Below are positions 1 through 7,995 of a DNA stretch of 36,175 bases, in pieces; the first letter of the stretch is position 1, and each line of letters begins with the position of its first letter. The notes under the pieces are model-generated. The model made no database searches. It saw nothing but the letters and a program-made list of their open reading frames with translations, and was not told where the DNA came from. This stretch comes from Flavobacteriales bacterium. Lineage in GTDB: Bacteria; Bacteroidota; Bacteroidia; Palsa-965. The position numbers and the translations under genes were made by a program. The stretch lies in the NCBI GenBank assembly GCA_002737665.1, contig NSIF01000018.1:1-36175 (forward strand). Direction: 5' to 3'.

Positions 1-197
1 CACCAAACAATAAATGGGTAACAGAATTAAAAGATCAATTCAGGCCGTATTTCGAACAGGATTTGACTGGAATAATAAATCATAAAAAATTACTTAAAGA
101 TTACGATTCATTTTTTAATATTGCAGCAAAACCAGAAAATGGACGAATCTTCAAATTCATGGCTTTTGCTGTTTGGAAAAAAACGATGGGCTTATAA
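1..197 (+). CDS. Asparagine synthetase (glutamine-hydrolysing), C-terminal end (partial)
   Basis: The window opens inside a reading frame with codons in phase from base 3 and a TAA stop at 195-197. It encodes about 64 residues with no internal stop. The segment has a W-V-x-E-L-(K)-D-x-F pattern, then a helix-rich stretch ending in F-x-A-F-x-V-W-x-K. This resembles the last part of the ATP-pyrophosphatase domain of AsnB-type asparagine synthetases, where a 'W..eL.d' motif is followed by a terminal helix with W. The catalytic residues lie upstream of the window, so the call rests on C-terminal resemblance alone. Another protein of the same synthetase fold is possible. The next gene begins 46 bp downstream on the same strand. 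Confidence 0.5.
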   Translation, partial: PNNKWVTELKDQFRPYFEQDLTGIINHKKLLKDYDSFFNIAAKPENGRIFKFMAFAVWKKTMGL

Positions 198-243
198 TTT
201 TTTATACAAATAATTTAAAACAATTTCACAGAAAATACTACAT

Positions 244-978
244 ATGAAAAAGAAATTTATACCAATAGTAGCGCTAATTATTTTAGTTGTTTCCTGCAAT
301 TCACCAAAACAATATGAAGAATCGCTTGATGCCAATCGTTTTAGCGCATTTTTAGATTCATTAAAAGATGAACAGCTCCTTGATGTGCGGACAGCGGAAG
401 AATTTTCAGGCGGTCACATTATGGAAGCACTGAATATAGATTGGATGGGTAATAATTTTGCTATGAGTGTGTCCCAGCTCGATAAAACCAGACCGGTATT
501 TGTTTATTGTTTATCAGGTGGACGGAGCGCGCAGGCAGCAAAATATTTACGGGAGGAAGGATTTAAACCAGTTTATGAATTAGAAAAGGGCTTACTCAAT
601 TGGAATACTAAAAATTTACCATTGACTGACAAAGTTATTTTGAAAAGCTCGTCTGAATTTACAAGTGAAGTTTCTATTTCAGCATTCCAAGAACTGATTA
701 AATCAGAGGATATTGTTTTGGTTGATTTTGGAGCAAAATGGTGTACACCCTGTAAGATTCTTGCACCGAGGTTGGATGAATTAGTAAAAGAAATGGGGGA
801 TGATTTTAAATTGATTAAACTGGATTCAGACCGAGATTCTAAGTTAGCTCAATCAATGAACATCACTTCACTTCCAACCTTATTGCTTTATAAAAATGGA
901 GATGTAATCTGGAAAAACGTAGGATTGATTGAGAAGGAATTAATTGCTCAACAAATTAACTTAGCGGTAAACAAATAG
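244..978 (+). CDS. Rhodanese-thioredoxin fusion lipoprotein
   Basis: A 244-residue protein with a lipoprotein leader (residues 1-18, lipobox VVSC, lipidated Cys18), so it should be anchored in the envelope facing the periplasm. Residues about 30-120 form a rhodanese-like domain: LLDVRTAEEF near 45-54 and the active-site loop YCLSGGRS with the sulfur-carrying Cys89. Residues about 140-244 form a thioredoxin domain with the redox motif WCTPC (Cys167 and Cys170) and the cis-proline at Pro211 (TSLPT). Both active sites look intact. The likely role is sulfur transfer or disulfide and persulfide handling in the periplasm, with the two domains possibly working on the same substrate; the natural substrate is unknown. 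Downstream it converges with a minus-strand gene only 12 bp away. Confidence 0.85.
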   Translation: MKKKFIPIVALIILVVSCNSPKQYEESLDANRFSAFLDSLKDEQLLDVRTAEEFSGGHIMEALNIDWMGNNFAMSVSQLDKTRPVFVYCLSGGRSAQAAKYLREEGFKPVYELEKGLLNWNTKNLPLTDKVILKSSSEFTSEVSISAFQELIKSEDIVLVDFGAKWCTPCKILAPRLDELVKEMGDDFKLIKLDSDRDSKLAQSMNITSLPTLLLYKNGDVIWKNVGLIEKELIAQQINLAVNK

Positions 979-990
979 CGTAAACTAGAG

Positions 991-1452
991 TTACTTTTTT
1001 TTCTTTTTCTCTTTCAATGAGCCAGAAAAACTCCAGTTTTTTTTCACTTTATCTTTTTTAGATAATTTCACATTTCCTTCTATACTGTAACCATCTATTG
1101 TACCTACAATTTTCACAGTCTCTTCTAATTTATTGGTAATTTCCCCTTCAAACTCTACATAAATCATATCTGCATCCACAGCTTCATCGAAGTAAGTAGA
1201 ATCCTTTGTCAATTCAATAGGAATAGCTTCCGCACCTGCATTTTGTTTAAAATATCCGGTTCTAAACTTGCCACTTTTAAACACACAAACATCTTCTTCT
1301 GCAAGCCCAGCCTTTCCGCCTTTTTTAGCTTCCATAATACTTATTTTGAATTGCTTGCTTTCAACACTCGATGTATCTTCTCCGCCAAAAATAAATGAAG
1401 CGGTAAGGATAAAAATAAAAATACTTGAAATTAATGTTGAAGTTCGTTTCAT
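991..1452 (-). CDS. Small secreted protein of unknown function
   Basis: A 153-residue protein with a signal peptide (about residues 1-23, hydrophobic IFIFILTASFIFG) and no lipobox, so it is probably periplasmic or exported. The mature part is short, rich in Lys, Glu and beta-forming residues, and ends in a run of lysines. I recognise no domain. A -7-like box TATATTTG lies 18 nt upstream of the ATG on the same strand, so it probably has its own promoter. It is convergent with the rhodanese-thioredoxin gene and divergent from rarA. The length and signal peptide make a real gene likely; the function is open. Confidence 0.7.
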   Translation of the reverse strand: MKRTSTLISSIFIFILTASFIFGGEDTSSVESKQFKISIMEAKKGGKAGLAEEDVCVFKSGKFRTGYFKQNAGAEAIPIELTKDSTYFDEAVDADMIYVEFEGEITNKLEETVKIVGTIDGYSIEGNVKLSKKDKVKKNWSFSGSLKEKKKKK

Positions 1453-1470
1453 ATGGATTATTTAAGTTGT

Positions 1471-1478
1471 CAAATATA
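1471..1478 (-). promoter_or_regulatory. -7-like promoter box of the small secreted protein gene
   Basis: On the minus strand the sequence reads TATATTTG, which fits the Bacteroidota -7 consensus TAnnTTTG, 18 nt before the ATG at 1452. No clear TTG was seen at the expected -33 position, so this is a half-site assignment. Confidence 0.35.
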
Positions 1479-1571
1479 GTATTTCAAATGATAAATTCGT
1501 AAATTGTGTTATTAATTTAATAAGAATCTATCGACAGACACTAATTAACATAAAGAACTGGTAACAGAACT

Positions 1572-1579
1572 TATATTTG
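1572..1579 (+). promoter_or_regulatory. -7-like promoter box of rarA
   Basis: TATATTTG matches TAnnTTTG and lies 28 nt upstream of the rarA ATG. The region around -33 has no convincing TTG. It is divergent from the matching box at 1471-1478. Confidence 0.4.
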
Positions 1580-1607
1580 CAAAAGTATTTTATTTTTAGT
1601 TGTACAA

Positions 1608-2885
1608 ATGAACGCTATACCATTAGCCGAAAGACTTCGCCCCTTAACGCTTGACAATTACATTGGACAAAAGCATCTTGTTGGTGAAAATTCTGTTTTA
1701 AGAAAAGTAATTGAAACAGGGAATCTTCATTCGATGATTTTGTGGGGGCCGCCTGGTGTTGGTAAAACTACATTAGCTTTACTGATAGCAGCACATTTGA
1801 AACGTCCTTTTTATTCATTAAGTGCAATTAATTCAGGAGTAAAAGATATTCGTGATGTTATAGAAAAAGCCAAAAGTCAAGCTTTTTTTGGAACCAATAT
1901 GCCCGTTCTTTTTATCGATGAAATTCATCGGTTTAGTAAATCACAACAAGATTCACTTTTAGGGGCTGTGGAAAAAGGAACCGTCACTTTGATTGGTGCT
2001 ACAACTGAAAATCCTTCATTTGAAGTTATTTCAGCGCTACTTTCTCGTTGCCAGATTTATATTTTAAAGCCGCTCGAAAATGACGACCTTCTTTCGTTAT
2101 TGGATATTGCTATTAAAAAAGATGAGGTCTTAAAAACGAAAAAAATTGAAATTAGAGAAACCGAGGCCTTACTACGATTAGCAGGTGGTGATGCGAGAAA
2201 ATTGCTGAACATTATTGATTTAATTGTAGCCGTCAATCGGGAAAATGAAATTATAATTACAGATGAATTTGTTTTAGAAAATGTGCAACAAAATATTGCA
2301 CTTTATGATAAAGACGGAGAACAACACTATGATATCATTTCCGCATTCATTAAATCGATAAGAGGAAGCGATCCAAACGCTGCAGTTTATTGGTTGGCAA
2401 GAATGATAGATGGTGGCGAAGATCCTTCTTTTATTGCACGAAGATTATTGATTCTCGCATCTGAAGATATTGGAAATGCTAATCCAAATGCACTTTTGCT
2501 AGCCAATGCCTGTTTTCAAGCTGTTAATGTAATTGGTTTTCCTGAGTCTAGAATTATACTTTCACAATGTGCTACTTATTTAGCATCATCAGAAAAAAGC
2601 AATGCTTCCTACAAGGCCATTGAAGAGGCGCTTTTACTTGTTTCACAAACAGCAAATCTTTCAATCCCTTTACATATTCGAAACGCGCCAACTAAACTCA
2701 TGAAGGATATTGGTTATGGAAAAGATTATAAATATGCGCATGATTTTAATGGAAGTTTTGCAGAACAAGAATTTTTACCAAAAGAAATAATTGGAAAAAA
2801 GTTATATAACCCAGGAACCAGTAGTAGAGAGAAAGAAATTCGAGCTTATTTGAAAAAATGTTGGGGAGAAAAATACGACTATTAA
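1608..2885 (+). CDS. rarA: Replication-associated recombination protein A (RarA/MgsA, AAA+ ATPase)
   Basis: A 425-residue clamp-loader-like AAA+ ATPase that acts at stalled replication forks in the cytoplasm. The N-terminus has the family start PLAERLRP and the fork-protein motif YIGQKHL. Walker A is GPPGVGKT (residues 47-54), Walker B is FIDEIHRF (102-109), and sensor 1 is in ATTENPSF (131-138). The C-terminal half (from about 240) has the family's tetramerisation region with SIRGSDPNAAVYWLARM and the segment RRLLILASEDIGNANP. Length is normal for the family. The start is set by the conserved N-terminus. It is transcribed alone and converges, with a 10-bp gap, on a membrane protein gene. Confidence 0.96.
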   Translation: MNAIPLAERLRPLTLDNYIGQKHLVGENSVLRKVIETGNLHSMILWGPPGVGKTTLALLIAAHLKRPFYSLSAINSGVKDIRDVIEKAKSQAFFGTNMPVLFIDEIHRFSKSQQDSLLGAVEKGTVTLIGATTENPSFEVISALLSRCQIYILKPLENDDLLSLLDIAIKKDEVLKTKKIEIRETEALLRLAGGDARKLLNIIDLIVAVNRENEIIITDEFVLENVQQNIALYDKDGEQHYDIISAFIKSIRGSDPNAAVYWLARMIDGGEDPSFIARRLLILASEDIGNANPNALLLANACFQAVNVIGFPESRIILSQCATYLASSEKSNASYKAIEEALLLVSQTANLSIPLHIRNAPTKLMKDIGYGKDYKYAHDFNGSFAEQEFLPKEIIGKKLYNPGTSSREKEIRAYLKKCWGEKYDY

Positions 2886-2895
2886 TTAATAATAT

Positions 2896-3342
2896 TTATT
2901 TCTCTTCTTCGATTGCCCTACTTCCTTTCGACTCATAAACTAGAACATATACAAAGCCCACAATAAGTCCACCTATCCCCTGCTCAATTCCTTGCCAAGT
3001 CAAATCGAAAATAAGGTACTTTAAATCGAGGCTTTTATTAAATGAAATATTGACAGTTGTAGCTAAAATTGAAACAAGAATTCCACAGGAAAATCCAACC
3101 CAAAAACCTCTAAGAATAGAATTACTTGATGTTTTATCAAAAAAAGGTAATGAGTATGCTCTTGTTACCAAAAAACCAACAAAAATATAAGCTACAGTAG
3201 CAAATGAAAAGTAAACAACCTTGGAATAGCTAATTAAATTGTAATCATTCAAAAACAGACCATGCCATAAATAGGATAAGCCAAACATTACAAGTGTAGT
3301 GCAAATCCAGGCAATCATAAATCGTTTACCGTAGATAATCAT
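2896..3342 (-). CDS. Four-helix integral membrane protein of unknown function
   Basis: A 148-residue protein with four predicted membrane segments at about residues 7-27, 42-63, 78-100 and 115-138. There is a short charged C-terminal tail (SKGSRAIEEEK). A histidine (Trp-His, about 26-27) lies at the outer end of the first helix, and the last helix contains a glycine-rich GIGGLIVGF stretch. I do not recognise a named family. A minus-strand TATTTTTG box at 3368-3375 lies 25 nt upstream of the ATG and could be its -7 element. It converges on rarA with a 10-bp gap, so there is no room for a separate terminator. Confidence 0.7.
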   Translation of the reverse strand: MIIYGKRFMIAWICTTLVMFGLSYLWHGLFLNDYNLISYSKVVYFSFATVAYIFVGFLVTRAYSLPFFDKTSSNSILRGFWVGFSCGILVSILATTVNISFNKSLDLKYLIFDLTWQGIEQGIGGLIVGFVYVLVYESKGSRAIEEEK

Positions 3343-3367
3343 TTCAATTCAAATTGTAATTATAACT

Positions 3368-3375
3368 CAAAAATA
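3368..3375 (-). promoter_or_regulatory. Possible -7 box of the four-helix membrane protein gene
   Basis: The minus strand reads TATTTTTG, matching TAnnTTTG, 25 nt before the ATG at 3342. No -33 element was found and the surroundings are very AT-rich, so a chance match is possible. Confidence 0.3.
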
Positions 3376-3574
3376 TATCAAATTTTAGTACTTAAAATTA
3401 CTTTTTCAAAAATTTGTCAACCTTGTGATTTTAATAGCTAATAGTCTACTAATTATTAAGAATTTATATGTAAAAACCACGCCCTTTAACCTAATTTTAG
3501 TCGGTAATATGTTATCTTCGTACTGCATGATGAGACACGCTATGCTGTCAATATCATAATATAAAACGAGGTCA

Positions 3575-5191
3575 GTGAAAAGAACACTTATTTTACTTTT
3601 TACCTGTATTTCACTGCTGCAATTTAATGCCTGCAAACGAGATACTGGGCCTTCCTGGGATGTGGGAATAGTTTTACCACTTGCACATGCCTCACTTTCA
3701 ATTGATGGTTTGCTGACTGACAGCCTTACTACCACCAATGCTGATGGTTCAATTAAACTTGTTTACTCAACAAAATTCTTGGCTTTGGAAACCGATACAC
3801 TATTCAAATTTCCAGATACAACAGTAGCAAATGTATTCCACTTACCTATTGGCTATGCTAATTTGGCTCCGGGGTCTTTCTTAATTCCACCAAGTACACC
3901 CACACAAACAGAATTCAATGTCAGTAATGTTGAAATTGTTATGGGAATATTAACTGATGGATTGATGACGATGAAATTTAAAAATGATATTAGAAAACGT
4001 GTTATTGTTCAATATCAAATTCCATGCGCCACGTTAAATTCTATTCCTTTCTCTGTAACTTTTTTAATTCCAGCAGCACCTGATTCACTCCATTCTTCAA
4101 TTGCTAATAATACGGTTAGTCTTGCTGGCTACACAATCGATTTTACAGGAACAAACAATGATAGAGTGAATACAATCACGACACTTTTTACAGCGCAAAT
4201 AGACCCTACAGAAATTGGTAACATTACAATTTATCCTTCTGATACCGTTTCGGCTAACAGCGACTTTTCAAACATTAAGCCCTATTATATTCGTGGATAC
4301 TTCGGAAATGAAACAATCCAAATTGGACCTGAAGAAACTAGTTTTTCATTATTTAATAAAATCCAATCCGGATCTATTGGTCTTGATTCCTTGAAAATGT
4401 CAATCGGCATTACTAATTATTTAGGTATGGATTCAAGACTAACCTTTAATGGAATCTGGTCGCGAAATACCTATACGAACCAAACGGTGCAATTGAATAA
4501 TTCTTTAATAGGCAATCCTATCAATATTAATAGAGGTGTTTTAACAAGTTCATGGCTTCCTGTTATTCCAAGTACATATAATTTTATATTTGATAATAGC
4601 AATTCAAATGCAAAAGCGCTAATTGAAAATCTACCTCATAAATTGGGATTTGATGTCACATTAGTTACAAATCCTCTTGGCAATGTATCGGGTAACAATG
4701 ATTTCTTCTTTTCAGATTATGGGATTGAAGCAACATTAGATGTGGAAATGCCATTAAATTTATTTGCTGATCAATTGATAATAACAGATACGGTTATACC
4801 TAACTTTTCTTCAATCACATTTAAAGAAAATATTTTAAAAGGAAAGCTGACGCTACTTGCTGCAAATAGTTTTCCTTTTGACGCAGCTATTGACCTTTAT
4901 TTTATAGACGTGAATGGAAATACTATTGGCTCACTTGTTTCACAATCAAATACTATAAATTCTGGTCCTGTTACATTAAGTGGAGGTTATTTAGTTTCTA
5001 CAGGTACAGCAAATTCACAGCTAACTATTCCGCTTAGCGAAACTCAAACTAGTGGCATGTTAAACTGTGAGAAGATCGTTTTTAAGGCAAAGTTTGATAC
5101 CAACTCTAATCCAGTTTATGCTAAAATATTTGCCTCAAATCATCTTGACATTAACCTAAGCGCTGATTTTGACTATCGCATTGGCAACTAA
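3575..5191 (+). CDS. Large beta-rich lipoprotein of unknown function (GTG start)
   Basis: A 538-residue protein beginning at a GTG codon. The following residues form a lipoprotein leader (lipobox FNAC, Cys20), which supports this start; no in-frame ATG would give a signal peptide. The mature protein is rich in Ser, Thr, Asn and Ile with alternating hydrophobic residues, as expected for a long all-beta surface or periplasmic protein. I see no catalytic motif and recognise no family. It is followed after 2 bp by a probable outer-membrane protein and then by a T9SS-secreted propeller, so the three are almost certainly one operon and may form one envelope assembly. A weak TATCTTCG box at 3513-3520 could be the promoter -7 element. 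Confidence 0.75.
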   Translation: MKRTLILLFTCISLLQFNACKRDTGPSWDVGIVLPLAHASLSIDGLLTDSLTTTNADGSIKLVYSTKFLALETDTLFKFPDTTVANVFHLPIGYANLAPGSFLIPPSTPTQTEFNVSNVEIVMGILTDGLMTMKFKNDIRKRVIVQYQIPCATLNSIPFSVTFLIPAAPDSLHSSIANNTVSLAGYTIDFTGTNNDRVNTITTLFTAQIDPTEIGNITIYPSDTVSANSDFSNIKPYYIRGYFGNETIQIGPEETSFSLFNKIQSGSIGLDSLKMSIGITNYLGMDSRLTFNGIWSRNTYTNQTVQLNNSLIGNPININRGVLTSSWLPVIPSTYNFIFDNSNSNAKALIENLPHKLGFDVTLVTNPLGNVSGNNDFFFSDYGIEATLDVEMPLNLFADQLIITDTVIPNFSSITFKENILKGKLTLLAANSFPFDAAIDLYFIDVNGNTIGSLVSQSNTINSGPVTLSGGYLVSTGTANSQLTIPLSETQTSGMLNCEKIVFKAKFDTNSNPVYAKIFASNHLDINLSADFDYRIGN

Positions 5192-5193
5192 GT

Positions 5194-6465
5194 ATGAAAA
5201 TAATTATTTCAATATTTCTAGCTCTATTTTTGCTGCCAATAATTTTAATGGCTCAAGATCCTATTTTAGCATTGTACAGACCGCATTGGTCACAACAAGC
5301 TAATGGACTGCATCACTCCATTTCATTTTCTGGAGAATACAATGCAGGTTCTGATGCAATCACTAATTCTTTTTTAAATTCATTTTATAAAGGCATTTTT
5401 ATAGCTGCTACTTCAAAGACAGAACAGGAAAATCGATTACTGCCCTCCAATCGAATTGGAATTTATGCCACCTATGCTGGTTCTTATTGTTGGAGACCAA
5501 ATGCCGATTCTAGTAATTGGGAATTTGTTATTGCCTATCGAGATAGACAAACTTTATTTGGAAAATTTTCTTCCGATGCTTTTAAATTAGCTTTTGAAGG
5601 CAATCGACCATTTCTTGGTAAGACCGCAACACTTGACAATACAAATTTGACAAATTTGCATTGGCAGCAAATACAATTTGAAGCAAAATATTATACACCA
5701 GATCGTAAAACAGATGCTGTAATTGGATTTTCAATTTTAAATGGTCAGCAATTACAGGAAATAAACATTCGAAGAGCTTCTCTATTTACAGAGCAAAATG
5801 GAACAGCTCTTGATGTATCTAGTTCCGCAACTTATTACAGAAGTGATACGGCCCTTACAAAAACAGGAAGTAGAAATGGATCTGGAACTTCTTTTAATTT
5901 TCGATTCAATACCAAAATGGGTGATACTACATCACCCTATCGTCAACTGCTTACTTTTATTGTTCAAGACATTGGATTTATCCGATGGAATAAAAATTCA
6001 GAAATTTATTCAGTAGATACCTCTCTTCACTTCACAGGAGTAGATGCATCTGCTATTTTAATTAACAGTGGCCAATTAGCAGGGATTCCTAATTCCGACT
6101 CACTTATTGGCGCTGCACAAAATGGACAAATAATTTCCTTTTTACCTTTAGGAGTTCTATTACGGTACACCTTATTTACGCCCGGTCAGTTCTGGGGAGG
6201 AATTGATGCTCGTGCTTGGAGCTACTGCGATGCTTTACCACAAATTTCAATGTTTGCTGGATGGCACACAAAAAATTGTCATTTTAGTTTAACAACGGGA
6301 GCAGCTTGGGGGGGTTATTCCAGACTACAATTTCCTCTTAAAATAGTTTGGGAACCTTGTTCAAGATTTTCATTGCTTGCAGGGACTAACAATGCAATCG
6401 GTTATTTAGTGCCAAGTAAAACTCGTGGACAAGGATTGTTTGTAAATCTTTCGTATGCATTTTAA
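5194..6465 (+). CDS. Probable outer-membrane beta-barrel protein
   Basis: A 423-residue protein with a signal peptide (about 1-20, ending LMAQ-D). The mature sequence alternates polar and aromatic residues throughout, and it ends in a short aromatic strand (VNLSYAF) with C-terminal Phe, the usual last strand of an outer-membrane beta-barrel. I do not see a named domain; a relation to uncharacterised Bacteroidota barrel families is possible but not shown. It starts 2 bp after the preceding lipoprotein gene and is 9 bp from the next, so translation is probably coupled. Its place between a lipoprotein and a T9SS cargo suggests a surface complex. Confidence 0.7.
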   Translation: MKIIISIFLALFLLPIILMAQDPILALYRPHWSQQANGLHHSISFSGEYNAGSDAITNSFLNSFYKGIFIAATSKTEQENRLLPSNRIGIYATYAGSYCWRPNADSSNWEFVIAYRDRQTLFGKFSSDAFKLAFEGNRPFLGKTATLDNTNLTNLHWQQIQFEAKYYTPDRKTDAVIGFSILNGQQLQEINIRRASLFTEQNGTALDVSSSATYYRSDTALTKTGSRNGSGTSFNFRFNTKMGDTTSPYRQLLTFIVQDIGFIRWNKNSEIYSVDTSLHFTGVDASAILINSGQLAGIPNSDSLIGAAQNGQIISFLPLGVLLRYTLFTPGQFWGGIDARAWSYCDALPQISMFAGWHTKNCHFSLTTGAAWGGYSRLQFPLKIVWEPCSRFSLLAGTNNAIGYLVPSKTRGQGLFVNLSYAF

Positions 6466-6474
6466 AAACAGAAA

Positions 6475-7938
6475 ATGAAAAATATTTTTTTGATTATTTC
6501 ATTTCTTATTACTTCATCTGTTTTTGGACAAACTGCTGCTGCATGGGAAAATATATATGGTGGTAACGGTATAGAATATGGTTTTGGAGTTCGTTCCTGT
6601 CTTGATCAAGGATATGTTGTTGCAGGAAGCACAAGTACCACTGGAATAAGTGATGGTTACCTAGTTCGGGTTGATAGTCTTGGACTAGTGATGTGGTCAA
6701 AATATTATTCAGGTTCTAACATCGATATATTTAGATCAATTAAAATATTACCAGATTCTGGTTTTATCATTGCAGGATTTTCTAATTCATCCGGAAATGG
6801 AGGATATGACGGTTGGGTAATGAGAGTTGACAAAAATGGAGATTCTCTTTGGTCAAAATACATTGGAACTCCAGCATGGGATTTTTTCTATGATGTTGCT
6901 GCAACTTACGATGGTGGATTTATTTTGGCAGGTGGCACATATGGTGGTGATTTTGGTAACGAAGATTATTACTTGGTAAAAATAAATGGAAATGGTGATA
7001 CGCTTTGGACACGAAGTTACGGTGGTAACAAAGAAGATGAGGCCAGAGGCATAATTCAAACAAAGGATTCTTCACTTGCCGTTGTGGGCTATTCCTATAG
7101 CTTGGCTGATACAACAGGTGAAAGTTGGATATTGCGATTGAATGAATATGGCGATACGTTATGGACAAGAACAATAGGTATGTCAACCGTGGAAGATAAG
7201 TGTTGGAGTATTGATGAGGATTCCATTTATAACAGGATAATTGTTGCAGGTCAATATAAAAATGCTACCGATGAAAATGCCTATATCACTGGATTTTTTA
7301 TGAATGGTAATATCCAATTTGTTGAAAGCTTTGGTGGTGTATTAGACGATTGGTTTACTTCCGTTCGATTCGTTCCATCTAATCAGCGGATAGTTGTTCT
7401 TGGAACAACATACAACAATGGAAATGGTGGTGGCGAATTATTTTTATTCGATGACCGCTTTGGTTGGCAGGGTTTTACCTATGGAACAAGTGATTTGGAA
7501 ATGGGATACGGTGTTGATTTTACAACTGACGGAGGATACATTGCTTGTGGTTTTACAGAAGGTTATAACAGCAACATTCCAAATGTATATTTAGTAAAAG
7601 TCGACACAAGTGGCATTGCTACAAATATTCTCGCAATAAGGGAAAATCCTGATGTTTCAGAAATATCATCTACTCACATTTTTCCAAATCCAGTTCAAAA
7701 TGAGGCAACTATTTTATTGGACTCCCATTCTCCAATAAATGGTGAATTGAACTTGGAGTTGGTTGATGTTTCATCCAGAACGGTGAAAATCATTTCAAAT
7801 GCTAACTGGAAGTTTGATACAGAACGAAACGCATCATGCAAAATTGAAGTTTCCAATTTAAATACAGGCGTCTATTTTTATACAATTTACAACAACTCAA
7901 TTAAAATTACATCAGGGAAACTTATTATTGCCCGATAA
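6475..7938 (+). CDS. T9SS-secreted beta-propeller repeat protein
   Basis: A 487-residue secreted protein. Residues 1-19 are a signal peptide. Residues about 24-395 consist of propeller-blade-like repeats of the pattern 'DGGyi.aG.t...ylvkvd.nGdtlW.r.yGg'. The marker tryptophans at 74, 126, 178 and 230 are exactly 52 residues apart, with another at 24, so the first blades are very regular; the later ones (240-395) are more diverged. Residues about 400-487 form a type A T9SS C-terminal sorting domain starting with IFPNPVQNEATI, which sends the protein across the outer membrane to the cell surface. The binding partner or substrate is unknown. It is the last gene of the operon that begins at 3575. 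Confidence 0.88.
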   Translation: MKNIFLIISFLITSSVFGQTAAAWENIYGGNGIEYGFGVRSCLDQGYVVAGSTSTTGISDGYLVRVDSLGLVMWSKYYSGSNIDIFRSIKILPDSGFIIAGFSNSSGNGGYDGWVMRVDKNGDSLWSKYIGTPAWDFFYDVAATYDGGFILAGGTYGGDFGNEDYYLVKINGNGDTLWTRSYGGNKEDEARGIIQTKDSSLAVVGYSYSLADTTGESWILRLNEYGDTLWTRTIGMSTVEDKCWSIDEDSIYNRIIVAGQYKNATDENAYITGFFMNGNIQFVESFGGVLDDWFTSVRFVPSNQRIVVLGTTYNNGNGGGELFLFDDRFGWQGFTYGTSDLEMGYGVDFTTDGGYIACGFTEGYNSNIPNVYLVKVDTSGIATNILAIRENPDVSEISSTHIFPNPVQNEATILLDSHSPINGELNLELVDVSSRTVKIISNANWKFDTERNASCKIEVSNLNTGVYFYTIYNNSIKITSGKLIIAR

Positions 7939-7995
7939 ATGAAGATCGTTTGCTCCTGAAAAAAGTTTGCTTATCTCCTTAGAATTTTTATTTGA

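Noticed and set aside
979-993. Palindrome-like GTAAACTAGAGTTAC between convergent genes as a terminator
   Set aside because: The inner pairing is broken and the loop would be a single base. The poly-T after it is part of the next gene's Lys-rich C-terminus.
3406-3738. 110-codon minus-strand open frame over the start of the 3575 lipoprotein gene
   Set aside because: It overlaps a lipoprotein leader on the other strand, has no signal or domain, and no promoter-like box in place. Treated as a shadow frame.
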